DNA of 64,000 nucleotides. Origin: Sphingobacteriaceae bacterium. Lineage in GTDB: Bacteria > Bacteroidota > Bacteroidia > Sphingobacteriales > Sphingobacteriaceae. Location: the NCBI GenBank assembly GCA_903642215.1, contig CAHJWG010000004.1:170602-234601 (forward strand), given 5' to 3'. A program made the position numbers and the translations under genes. Each line of letters begins with the position of its first letter. Position 1 is the stretch's first letter. The notes beneath the pieces were generated by a model. That model was not told where the DNA came from and searched no databases. It worked only from the letters and a program-made list of their open reading frames with translations. Below, piece by piece: positions 26,373 through 33,838 of this stretch.

Positions 26373-28565
26373 ATGACGGGGAAAATAATTATTGTTTCCA
26401 ACAGGCTGCCGGTAAAAATACAGGAAAAAGATGGCGAATATTCGTCATCATCCAGCGAAGGCGGCTTAGCAACAGGTTTAGGTTCTGTGTATCACGAAGG
26501 CCATAATGTTTGGATTGGCTGGCCCGGAACAGAGATCGTTGCCGAAAAACAACAAGAAATTACCAGCCAGCTGCACGATTTAAATTTGATGCCTGTTTTT
26601 TTAAGTCAGGAAGAAATAAGCGAGTATTACGAAGGTTTTTCTAACGAAGTGCTTTGGCCGATTTTCCATTATTACGCTTCCACTTACAGCACTTACCGGC
26701 AATCTAACTGGGAATTTTATCAGCAGGTAAACCAAAAATTTGCGGATGTAGTGCTGCAAGTAGCCGAACCCGGCGATAAAATCTGGATCCATGATTATCA
26801 ACTGCTTCTTTTACCGGCATTAATCAGGCAAAAACTGCCCGACGTTTCCATCGGTTTTTTCCTGCATATCCCGTTTCCGTCTTTCGAGCTTTTCCGCCTG
26901 ATTCCGTGGCGTGCAGAACTGCTGGAAGGTTTGCTGGGAGCAGATTTGATTGGTTTCCACACGTTTGATGATGTGCAGCATTTTACCCAGGCCTGCACGC
27001 GTTTGCTGCATGTAAATTTATCTTCCAACATTATTTCGCTGCCAGACCGGCTGGTTGTGGCGGAAGCTTTCCCGATGGGGATTGACGAAGAAAAATATGC
27101 CGAGCTGGCACAAAGCCCGGAAGTGCAGCAGGAAATTAAGCAGTTGAAAGAAACTTTTGCCGGCATCAAAACGGTTTTATCTATTGACCGGCTGGATTAC
27201 AGCAAGGGCATTTTACAGCGTTTGCAGGCTTTTGAAGAAGTGATGCGCAATAATCCCGAATATCTGGAGAAAGTGGTTTTGTATATGATTGTGGTTCCGT
27301 CTCGTGATACCGTTCCTCAATATAAATATCTGCGTGATGAAATTGATAAGCGTGTGGGCAATATCAACTCGCTTTTTCGGACACTGAACTGGAGTCCGGT
27401 ACATTATTTTTACCGTTCTTTTCCAATCGAAATCCTGTCTGCTTTGTACGCCACCGCCAATGTTGCGCTGATTACGCCGATGCGCGACGGAATGAATTTG
27501 GTGAGCAAGGAATATGTGGCAAGCAGAATTAAAAACGACGGCGTTTTGATTTTGAGTGAAATGGCCGGTTCTTCCCGCGAGCTGATTGATGCACTGATTG
27601 TTAACCCGAACAATATGGGCATGATGGAAAACGCTATCCGGCAAGCGTTGGAAATGCCTGCCGAAGAACAGGAAAACCGCATGGTTAAGCTGCGGAAAAA
27701 CGTATCAAAATTCAACGTAAAACACTGGGTTAATATTTTTATGGATCGTTTGCAGGAGGTTAAAGAGCTGCAGCAATCGCTTCGCACGCGTTACGTAAGC
27801 GATGTTACCACGAAAGCGATTTATAAAATATATGCAAAAACAAGCAAGCGGATTTTCTTTCTGGATTATGACGGCACGCTGGTTGGCTTTAATGCTGATA
27901 TTAACAAAGCTTCGCCGGATAAAGAATTATACCGGGTTTTGGAAGATTTAGTAGCCGATCCGTTAAATAAAGTGGTGATTATCAGCGGCCGTGATTACGA
28001 AACGCTCGAAAAATGGTTCGGGCATTTCCCGATTGTTTTAATTGCCGATCATGGTGCCTGGCAAAAATTAAACGGAACCTGGGAAAGTATGCCAAACCTA
28101 AATGACACCTGGAAAAGAAGTATTTATCCCGTTCTGGAAACTTATTCTGATCGTACGCCGGGTTCTTTTATCGAAGAAAAAACTTATTCGCTCGCATGGC
28201 ATTACCGCAATGTAGAAACCGGTTTAGGCGAATTGCGTGCCGGCGAACTGGCTAATAATCTGCGTTTTATAACCGGCGATCAGGGTTTGCAGATTTTGCC
28301 CGGCAACAAAGTGATCGAAGTAAAAAATATCGAAATCAATAAAGGCCGTGCCGTTGCAGCTTTATTGCAGGGTTACGAGCTGGATTTTGCGCTGGCTATC
28401 GGCGATGACCATACCGACGAAGATACTTTTAAAGCGATGCCGGAAAATTCTGTTACCATAAAAGTTGGCAGCAACAGCTCGGCAGCAAAATATTATTTAA
28501 ACGATTTTAAAGAAGTACGCAAATTATTGAAAGGGTTTACAACACTTGTTCCGGTAAACGAATAA
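26373..28565 (+). CDS. otsA-otsB: Bifunctional trehalose-6-phosphate synthase/phosphatase
   Basis: The 730-residue fusion starts with a GT20 OtsA domain at about 1-470 (IIIVSNRLPVKIQ, SEGGLATGLGSV, IWIHDYQLLLLP, FFLHIPFPSFELFR, ALITPMRDGMNLVSKEYVA). It joins UDP- (or ADP-) glucose to glucose-6-phosphate. From about residue 490 there is a HAD-family OtsB phosphatase with FFLDYDGTLVGF (DxDGT near 497), VIISGRDYETLEKWF and IGDDHTDEDTFKAMP. Fusion of both steps is known in Bacteroidota and eukaryotes. With TreY/TreZ nearby, the cell has two independent trehalose pathways in 15 kb. Confidence 0.95.
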   Translation: MTGKIIIVSNRLPVKIQEKDGEYSSSSSEGGLATGLGSVYHEGHNVWIGWPGTEIVAEKQQEITSQLHDLNLMPVFLSQEEISEYYEGFSNEVLWPIFHYYASTYSTYRQSNWEFYQQVNQKFADVVLQVAEPGDKIWIHDYQLLLLPALIRQKLPDVSIGFFLHIPFPSFELFRLIPWRAELLEGLLGADLIGFHTFDDVQHFTQACTRLLHVNLSSNIISLPDRLVVAEAFPMGIDEEKYAELAQSPEVQQEIKQLKETFAGIKTVLSIDRLDYSKGILQRLQAFEEVMRNNPEYLEKVVLYMIVVPSRDTVPQYKYLRDEIDKRVGNINSLFRTLNWSPVHYFYRSFPIEILSALYATANVALITPMRDGMNLVSKEYVASRIKNDGVLILSEMAGSSRELIDALIVNPNNMGMMENAIRQALEMPAEEQENRMVKLRKNVSKFNVKHWVNIFMDRLQEVKELQQSLRTRYVSDVTTKAIYKIYAKTSKRIFFLDYDGTLVGFNADINKASPDKELYRVLEDLVADPLNKVVIISGRDYETLEKWFGHFPIVLIADHGAWQKLNGTWESMPNLNDTWKRSIYPVLETYSDRTPGSFIEEKTYSLAWHYRNVETGLGELRAGELANNLRFITGDQGLQILPGNKVIEVKNIEINKGRAVAALLQGYELDFALAIGDDHTDEDTFKAMPENSVTIKVGSNSSAAKYYLNDFKEVRKLLKGFTTLVPVNE

Positions 28566-28570
28566 TTGCC

Positions 28571-28607
28571 GGTAAAAGAAGTATTAGATTTTGATGCTTC
28601 TTTTACC
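28571..28607. terminator. Terminator-like hairpin made of two inverted R3 12-mers
   Basis: CGGTAAAAGAAGTAT pairs with ATGCTTCTTTTACCG across a short AT-rich loop, just after the otsAB stop and before the convergent cupin stop at 28610. One arm has GTAT and the other GCAT, giving a G-T wobble. Confidence 0.75.
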
Positions 28608-28609
28608 GC

Positions 28610-28948
28610 TTACAAATTTTTATAATCTTCCCGAACCGGACTAAAAACATCAATCAATTTGCAATCCGTAACAGAAAACCCGCCGTGGACAGCGTTTGCA
28701 GGAATTACGGCAAACAAACCAGGCTCCAGTATTTTTGCCTCGCCATTTACAGTCAGTTCAAATTTACCTTCCAGTACAAAAGATAATTGCTCGTGCAGAT
28801 GTTGGTGCAGCGGAACGGTACAGCCTGCTTTTACTTCAATAAAATTAAACGTGTTGGTTTCGGTATGGATAAATTTTGAGAAAAAGCCCGGCGCAATTTC
28901 TTTAGGATTGATCTCGCTGAAACTTCGGAAAATGTTTTCGGTAATCAT
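28610..28948 (-). CDS. Cupin-domain protein
   Basis: The 112-residue single-domain cupin has the first motif GCTVPLHQHLHEQLSFVLEGKFEL, with metal-type histidines (H-x-H and a following E/H set), and the second motif PGLFAVIPANAVHGGFSVTDC. Small cupins bind a metal and a small ligand, and many act as sensors or isomerases. There is no partner gene to suggest a ligand. The gene is convergent with otsAB across the R3-derived hairpin. Confidence 0.85.
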   Translation of the reverse strand: MITENIFRSFSEINPKEIAPGFFSKFIHTETNTFNFIEVKAGCTVPLHQHLHEQLSFVLEGKFELTVNGEAKILEPGLFAVIPANAVHGGFSVTDCKLIDVFSPVREDYKNL

Positions 28949-29008
28949 GTTATTCTTTTTCGTTGTTTAATTTGTTTGTTGATTCCAGTTTCTGCTATAA
29001 AACAGCCG

Positions 29009-29020
29009 ATGCTTCTTTTA
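29009..29020 (-). repeat. R3 dispersed 12-mer
   Basis: GATGCTTCTTTTATC followed by a TAAAAATG arm, upstream of the cupin gene. Confidence 0.65.
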
Positions 29021-29202
29021 TCGACCTAAAAATGTAAAGAACAATTTTTTATTTTGAAACACAAACACCGGCACAATCAAATAAATGAAGTTGTTTAAAC
29101 TTTCTTTTATGCCAGGAGGTTAAATAGATAAATTAAAAAAGTTACAGTTGCTATAAATAGGATGACCATTTCAACTACGCTCAGGATAAAAATGTAGGAA
29201 TT

Positions 29203-29516
29203 AATCGGGTCTTCGCCCTCCTTTCGTTCTTTTTGCTTGAACAAAAAGAACCAACGAATTCAAGAACGACTGATCGCTCGTCCGCGCACCCGTTCAGGCC
29301 GACACACCTGGGCGCATACCTTGCAAGCGGCTTTTGCAATTAGATAAACAGGTTAAAATTAAAAGGCACTATAAACTATAAATTACACCTGTTTTTAAAC
29401 GTTAAAAAGGCATAAAACTTTAAGGTAACCACCCAGGTGCGGTGGGCTGAATGCCGCCCGGAGGCGATACGGCATTCTTGATTTTTTTGGTTCTTTTTGA
29501 TCAAACAAAAAGAACG
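29203..29516. repeat. R1 hairpin-ended repeat element, copy 1
   Basis: About 314 bp with related inverted ends. The left end has GTTCTTTTTG-loop-CAAAAAGAAC, then CAACGAATTC and a diverged second hairpin, then CCTGGGCGCATACCTTGCAAG. The right end mirrors it: GGTAACCACCCAGGTGCGGT, hairpin GAATGCCG/CGGCATTC (29449-29477) with a 13-nt loop, then GTTCTTTTTG-loop-CAAAAAGAAC. The middle is AT-rich and has no ORF. It fills most of the 736-nt gap between the cupin gene and dinB. It looks like a MITE- or BIME-type non-autonomous element. Confidence 0.8.
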
Positions 29517-29625
29517 TAAAACCAAATAAAAAACCTAAATAAAAGTTTAAACAACTTCAATATCCGGCAGTAAGAAATAACAATTACCAATTTCTTTCGA
29601 TCCGATTTTCCTGAAAAAAAGGTGA

Positions 29626-29637
29626 TAAAAGAAGTAT
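29626..29637 (+). repeat. R3 dispersed 12-mer
   Basis: Exact TAAAAGAAGTAT about 45 nt upstream of the dinB promoter candidate. Confidence 0.65.
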
Positions 29638-29672
29638 TGATCAGGCTAAATTATTTAGTATTTTAGCTGTGT

Positions 29673-29680
29673 TATATTTG
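29673..29680 (+). promoter_or_regulatory. Candidate Bacteroidota -7 box of dinB
   Basis: TATATTTG matches TAnnTTTG and ends 4 nt before the dinB ATG. Transcription would begin at or within a few nt of the start codon, i.e. a leaderless mRNA. No good TTG is seen at the -33 spacing. Confidence 0.45.
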
Positions 29681-29684
29681 CAGT

Positions 29685-30848
29685 ATGCCCGATTTATCAA
29701 CCCAAAGATTTATTGCACATTTTGATCTGGATTCATTTTTTGTGAGTGTGGAGCGGTTGAAAAATAAGGATTTGATTGGTAAACCGGTTATTGTTGGCGG
29801 CTCCGGCGACCGCGGTGTGGTGGCGGCATGCAGTTACGAAACCCGCGCTTTTGGCGTGCACAGCGCAATGCCGATTAAGCAAGCCCGGAAACTTTGTCCG
29901 CAGGCAATTGGTGTTCGGGGCGATTTTGAAAGCTACAGCCATTATTCGCGTTTGGTAACTTCCATTATCCACGAGCGTGTGCCCGTTTTAGAAAAAGCCA
30001 GTATTGATGAGTTTTATATCGATTTAACTGGGATGGACCGCTTTTTTGGCTGCAGCCAGTTTACTAAAGAGCTTAAACAAACTATTGTTAAGGAAACCGG
30101 ATTGCCAATTTCTTATGCGCTGGCATCCAACAAGCTTATCTCTAAAATTGCTACTAATGAAGTAAAACCCGACGGGCAAATTGAAGTGAAACACGGCCAG
30201 GAAAAGCAATTTTTAGCACCTTTAGGTATTGACAGAATGCCCGGCATCGGACAAAAAACCGCAGAAATGCTGCGGCAAATGGGGATTTTTACGTTAAAAG
30301 CTTTAAGCGAAACAAACCTGCCTTTACTGGAAATCCGTTTTGGAAAAAGCGGTGCCGATTTACAGCGCAGGGCTTGCGGCATCGATGATTCGCCGGTAGT
30401 GCCTTACTCGGAACGGAAAAGCATCAGCACAGAAAATACGTTTCAAAGTGATACGCTGGACGTGGATTTCCTGCAAAGTGAACTGGTTAGGATGACCGAA
30501 AAAATTGCTTTCCTGCTTCGGCAAAAAAAGAAATTGAGCGGCTGTATCACTGTAAAACTGCGTTATGCTGATTTTTCTACCGAAACCAAACAGGCCGTAG
30601 TTAGCTATACCGCCGCAGACCATGTAATCTTAACGACCGTAAAAGAGCTTTTCCAAAAAATTTACAACCCGCGTTTACAAGTGCGCTTAATTGGTGTAAA
30701 ACTGAGCCATTTAGTGCATGGCGAATATCAGATGGATATTTTTGCCGGCGTAACCGAAAAGATGCGTTTATATGAAGCACTGGATGAAATCCGCAATCGG
30801 TTTGGCGAAAAATCTGTACTGCGGGCAATCGGGATGCACAAACCGTAA
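29685..30848 (+). CDS. dinB: DNA polymerase IV (Y-family)
   Basis: The 387-residue translesion polymerase has IAHFDLDSFFVSVER with metal aspartates, KPVIVGGSGDRGVVAACSYETRAFGVHSAMP, the catalytic SIDEFYIDLTGM, a helix-hairpin-helix LGIDRMPGIGQKTAEMLRQMGI and a C-terminal little-finger domain. It bypasses damaged template bases with low fidelity. The C-terminus ends RNRFGEKSVLRAIGMHKP and no beta-clamp motif extension is obvious. The gene is monocistronic with a promoter box unusually close to the start. Confidence 0.95.
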   Translation: MPDLSTQRFIAHFDLDSFFVSVERLKNKDLIGKPVIVGGSGDRGVVAACSYETRAFGVHSAMPIKQARKLCPQAIGVRGDFESYSHYSRLVTSIIHERVPVLEKASIDEFYIDLTGMDRFFGCSQFTKELKQTIVKETGLPISYALASNKLISKIATNEVKPDGQIEVKHGQEKQFLAPLGIDRMPGIGQKTAEMLRQMGIFTLKALSETNLPLLEIRFGKSGADLQRRACGIDDSPVVPYSERKSISTENTFQSDTLDVDFLQSELVRMTEKIAFLLRQKKKLSGCITVKLRYADFSTETKQAVVSYTAADHVILTTVKELFQKIYNPRLQVRLIGVKLSHLVHGEYQMDIFAGVTEKMRLYEALDEIRNRFGEKSVLRAIGMHKP

Positions 30849-31278
30849 ATCGGTTACAATCAAATTTATTTATCGGTACAACGGTTATTTTTTTAAATAA
30901 AGGTTTAAGCAGATGCTTCTTTTAAGAGGTAAAATTGAGAACCGATTTAAAAATAGTTCGTACAAAGAAAAACTCTGCACAATCGGGTAAAGTTTTTTAT
31001 GACGAATCAGGATCAGTATTGCACCGTTTTAAACGTAATCAATGTTATCAACACTAACATTTTGGGTTTTACTTTTTGGGGGACTTCGGTAGAATTTATG
31101 GGAAACGATGATTGTAAATCAGCCGGGATAGTTTATTTTCTGACAAAAGATGAAGCATTAAATTTTCGGGTCGGCCATAAATTTTTAAGATGAAGGTTGT
31201 TAAAGGAATCAGGTTCAAAAAATTTTTTTCTTTTAAACTAAACATTTTACCGGTTGTTTATCACACAAAATATTTACT
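30849..31278. other. 430-nt region without a confident gene
   Basis: An R3 12-mer (ATGCTTCTTTTA) lies at 30913-30924. One 64-codon ATG frame at 30999-31193 (MTNQDQYCTVLNVINV...) has no recognisable motif, an atypical amino-acid mix and no convincing ribosome-binding context, and may be chance. Nothing else is recognisable. Confidence 0.5.
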
Positions 31279-31617
31279 ATGCAACCGATTTTTTTTACCG
31301 TAGGAGCAAAGCTTCCTTTAATGATTATCCCTGATACACAGGCACATATGGATGGCCATCCGGTTTTAACTTATACTTATAGTGTTTACCGCGACAAACA
31401 AGACAAAGCTTTGCAGCAGGCCGAAGCAAAGCAAAGCAGGTTACATTTAGAACAAAATAACGACCCGGATTATATGGGTTATATCACTTTTGAATTGCCT
31501 GGTAAATTGTTTAATTATACGCCGGACGGAAGCGAACGTTTAAACAGCGACGAGCTGGAAGAAACCATCGAAATGATTAGTGAATACCGCGATAAAAGTT
31601 CTTTATGGAAAATTTAA
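31279..31617 (+). CDS. Hypothetical protein, 112 aa
   Basis: I do not recognise this protein. It is soluble and mixed alpha/beta, beginning MQPIFFTVGAKLPLMIIPDTQAHMDGHPVLTYTY, with a basic/Gln-rich middle and an acidic helix LNSDELEETIEMISEYRDKSSLWKI at the end. There is no signal peptide or membrane segment. Codon use resembles that of neighbouring genes and the start is ATG. It is isolated between a gene-poor stretch and the convergent mntA gene. Confidence 0.6.
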   Translation: MQPIFFTVGAKLPLMIIPDTQAHMDGHPVLTYTYSVYRDKQDKALQQAEAKQSRLHLEQNNDPDYMGYITFELPGKLFNYTPDGSERLNSDELEETIEMISEYRDKSSLWKI

Positions 31618-31651
31618 AGCTGAGTAACATTTTGTAAATTCCGTTTTTACA

Positions 31652-31972
31652 TCAAACAGGATTGGATTTTTTGTAAAAACTGATTCCTGCACAATCAATA
31701 TGCTCCTTTAATTCCCGGTGATCGAGCGAAGCGTAATCGATAACATCAACCTGATAAGGAATAGCTAATTCTTCGTTTAAATACGCTTTTATTTTAAGCG
31801 CGACAGCGGCAGAACAGTTTTTTCCTTTAATGGCCAGATCAATATCACTTCCTTTTTTATAATTTCCTTTTGCCCTGCTTCCAAAAATAATTACATGCTC
31901 AACTTCATCGTATCTTTCAAAAGCATTTAATAGTAAATGATATGATTTTTCTGAGATTCCGAACCTATTCAT
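31652..31972 (-). CDS. mntA: Minimal nucleotidyltransferase antitoxin (type VII toxin-antitoxin)
   Basis: The 106-residue MNT protein has the motif VIIFGSRAKGNYKKGSDIDLAI (G31-S32-R33, metal aspartates D43 and D45) of polymerase-beta-like nucleotidyltransferases. In type VII systems MntA inactivates HepT by adding AMP units to a tyrosine. The start codon overlaps the hepT stop by 4 nt (ATGA). The overlap lies inside an R3 repeat copy (31971-31982). The orientation hepT then mntA is the usual one. Confidence 0.88.
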   Translation of the reverse strand: MNRFGISEKSYHLLLNAFERYDEVEHVIIFGSRAKGNYKKGSDIDLAIKGKNCSAAVALKIKAYLNEELAIPYQVDVIDYASLDHRELKEHIDCAGISFYKKSNPV

Positions 31973-32325
31973 ACTTCTTTTAGCAGCTTAAAATACACTT
32001 GTTGCAGCTCTGTAAAGTATTCATGTACAATTAATTGGTAAGCTAATTCGGCATTCATTTCGTTGTAAGTATGGCTCATCAAATTTCTTTTTTGCAGCAT
32101 GTCAAGCCAAATTTCTCCGTTTTCTAAAAGCTCGTATTTAAAGCCTTCTTTTATTACATCACGCAGAAATTTTACTTCTACGCTTTTCTCTTCCAGATAA
32201 TCTTTTACCGTTTTCCAGGCCAGTTCAAAAGTAAATTCATAAACCTGGATAATACCGGCTTTTTCTAAAGAGGATAGATTTGGCTTTGCAACAGATTCCT
32301 GCAAGTAAAGGATATGCTTTTTCAA
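31969..32325 (-). CDS. hepT: HEPN ribonuclease toxin HepT (HI0074-like)
   Basis: The 118-residue helical HEPN protein has KRNLMSHTYNEM, the RX4HXY signature (R80, H85, Y87). Arg and His form the RNase site, and the Tyr is the residue that MntA AMPylates. FELAWKTVKDYLEEKSV is the typical N-terminal helix of the nucleotidyltransferase substrate-binding group. It is translationally coupled to mntA. All signature residues are present, so the module looks functional, in contrast to the broken YoeB-type locus at 11.6 kb. Confidence 0.88.
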   Translation of the reverse strand: MKKHILYLQESVAKPNLSSLEKAGIIQVYEFTFELAWKTVKDYLEEKSVEVKFLRDVIKEGFKYELLENGEIWLDMLQKRNLMSHTYNEMNAELAYQLIVHEYFTELQQVYFKLLKEV

Positions 32326-32387
32326 AATTTTGAAACCGCTGTTTCCATCTAATGTCCGAATTCATGATAAAGCTTTTTATAAAAATG

Positions 32388-32420
32388 AAACCCTCATAAA
32401 TATAATATTTATAAGGGTTT
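32388..32420. terminator. Hairpin between hepT and tRNA-Arg
   Basis: AAACCCT(C)ATAAAT pairs with ATTTATAAGGGTTT. On the minus strand it follows the tRNA and could end its transcript. Confidence 0.6.
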
Positions 32421-32429
32421 GTGTTGAAG

Positions 32430-32501
32430 TGCACTCGATAGGAATCGAACCTATATCATGAGAACCGGAATCTCACATTCTATCCATTGAACTACGAGTG
32501 C
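32430..32501 (-). tRNA. tRNA-Arg (anticodon CCG)
   Basis: On the minus strand an acceptor GCACTCG / CGAGTGC with discriminator A closes a cloverleaf. The anticodon stem is TGAGA/TCTCA with loop TTCCGGT (anticodon CCG, reading CGG). The T arm is ATAGG-TTCGATT-CCTAT. CCA is not encoded. Confidence 0.93.
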
Positions 32502-32514
32502 AATTTTTTGCCGG

Positions 32515-32526
32515 TAAAAACAGTAT
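32515..32526 (+). repeat. R3 dispersed 12-mer
   Basis: TAAAAACAGTAT preceded by CCGG, between tRNA-Arg and the ychF stop. Confidence 0.65.
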
Positions 32527-32568
32527 CGGCGCGCAAATATAAATTTTCCGCCGGAAGCTGGCAAATGC

Positions 32569-33666
32569 TTAAACGTTAAAACGGAAGTGCATCACATCAC
32601 CGTCCTGCACGATATAAGTTTTGCCTTCTACGCTTAATTTTCCGGCTTCTTTGCAGGCAGCTTCCGATCCTAATTTTACAAAATCATCGTATTTAATGAC
32701 TTCGGCACGGATAAAACCTTTTTCAAAATCGGTATGTATTACGCCTGCCGCCTGCGGTGCGGTAAAACCTGCGGTAATCGTCCACGCACGCACTTCCTGC
32801 ACGCCGGCTGTAAAATAAGTAGCCAACTTTAACAAACTATAAGCCGCTTTAATCAGCTGGCTTACGCCGGAAGTTGTCAAACCCATATCTTCCAGAAACA
32901 TTTGCCGCTCTTCGTAACTTTCCAGCTGTGCAATTTCTGATTCTATTTGTGCTGAAATAACCAGCACCTGTGCATTTTCATCGGCAACGGCTGTTTTAAC
33001 TTGTTCTACATACGCGTTTCCTGTATTTACAGCAGGTTCATCTACATTGCAAACGTAGAGTACGGGTTTCAGTGTTAATAAAAATAAATCATCCACAAAT
33101 TCCTGATCTTCAACAGAAACCGGTGCGGTGCGGGCAGATTTGCCGGCAAGTAAATGCTGCTTGTAAGCAGTTAAAACCTCAAAAGTTTTTTTAGCTTCTT
33201 TATCGCCGGTTTTGGCGGCGCGTTCTACTTTTTGCAGTTTTTTATCGATAGAATCCAGATCTTTCAGCTGCAATTCAGTATCAATAATTTCTTTATCACG
33301 GATCGGGTTTACAGAACCGTCAACATGGATTACGTTATCATCATCAAAACATCTTAAAACATGGATGATAGCGTTTGTTGCACGGATATTTCCCAAAAAC
33401 TGGTTACCCAAACCTTCGCCTTTGCTGGCACCTTTTACCAAGCCGGCAATGTCAACAATTTCAATTACGTTTGGTACAACACGCTGTGGGTTAACCAGTT
33501 CTGCCAGTTTTGTAATACGTTCATCCGGTACGGTAATTACGCCAACGTTTGGTTCGATGGTACAAAAAGGAAAGTTAGCTGCTTGTGCTTTTGCGTTGGA
33601 TAAGCAGTTAAATAACGTTGATTTCCCTACGTTGGGTAAACCCACAATGCCGCATTGTAATGCCAT
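32569..33666 (-). CDS. ychF: Redox-regulated ATPase YchF
   Basis: The start is the ATG at 33666, giving the standard 365-residue Obg-family protein beginning MALQCGIVGLPNVGKSTLF (G1 loop); a longer frame to 33819 adds a non-homologous leader. Also visible are IVDIAGLVKGASKGEGLGNQFL, the altered G4 motif CNVDE (typical of ATP-preferring YchF) and the C-terminal TGS domain (TAGVQEVRAWTITAGFTAPQAAGVIHTDFEKGFIRAEV). It binds the ribosome and affects oxidative-stress response. A promoter candidate lies in the divergent region to mgtE. Confidence 0.95.
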   Translation of the reverse strand: MALQCGIVGLPNVGKSTLFNCLSNAKAQAANFPFCTIEPNVGVITVPDERITKLAELVNPQRVVPNVIEIVDIAGLVKGASKGEGLGNQFLGNIRATNAIIHVLRCFDDDNVIHVDGSVNPIRDKEIIDTELQLKDLDSIDKKLQKVERAAKTGDKEAKKTFEVLTAYKQHLLAGKSARTAPVSVEDQEFVDDLFLLTLKPVLYVCNVDEPAVNTGNAYVEQVKTAVADENAQVLVISAQIESEIAQLESYEERQMFLEDMGLTTSGVSQLIKAAYSLLKLATYFTAGVQEVRAWTITAGFTAPQAAGVIHTDFEKGFIRAEVIKYDDFVKLGSEAACKEAGKLSVEGKTYIVQDGDVMHFRFNV

Positions 33667-33688
33667 ATTTTTATGTTTTTTTACCTGA

Positions 33689-33700
33689 TAAAAACAGCAT
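33689..33700 (-). repeat. R3 dispersed 12-mer in the ychF leader
   Basis: On the minus strand, GATGCTGTTTTTATC about 23 nt upstream of the ychF start and downstream of its promoter candidate, so it would be transcribed in the 5' leader. Confidence 0.65.
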
Positions 33701-33743
33701 CGCCCGGTACTTAACGTATTAAATACTGCTGTTAAATTTGCGG

Positions 33744-33776
33744 CAAAGATAGCAGGAAATAGCCTTTTTAATTCAA
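33744..33776 (-). promoter_or_regulatory. Candidate ychF promoter
   Basis: Minus strand: TTG (33774-33776), 22-nt spacer, TATCTTTG (33744-33751) matching TAnnTTTG. It predicts a leader of about 70 nt. Confidence 0.5.
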
Positions 33777-33838
33777 AAAAATAAACGATTTTTGCCGGAG
33801 TTTCCGCAGGTGTCATCAAAATAAATTATAGCTGAATT

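Noticed and set aside
26798..27644. Several long antisense frames inside otsAB
   Set aside because: Codon bias of the real gene leaves the opposite frames open; no protein features.
28949..29684. Possible small RNA gene or riboswitch in the gap before dinB
   Set aside because: The structure present is explained by the repeated R1 element found at other unrelated sites; no match to a known riboswitch layout.
30999..31193. 64-codon ATG frame between dinB and the hypothetical gene at 31279
   Set aside because: No motif, unusual composition and no conserved start context; kept only as a note in the region entry.
32430..32501. Integration site of a mobile island at tRNA-Arg
   Set aside because: No integrase gene and no second copy of the tRNA 3' end were seen in the window.
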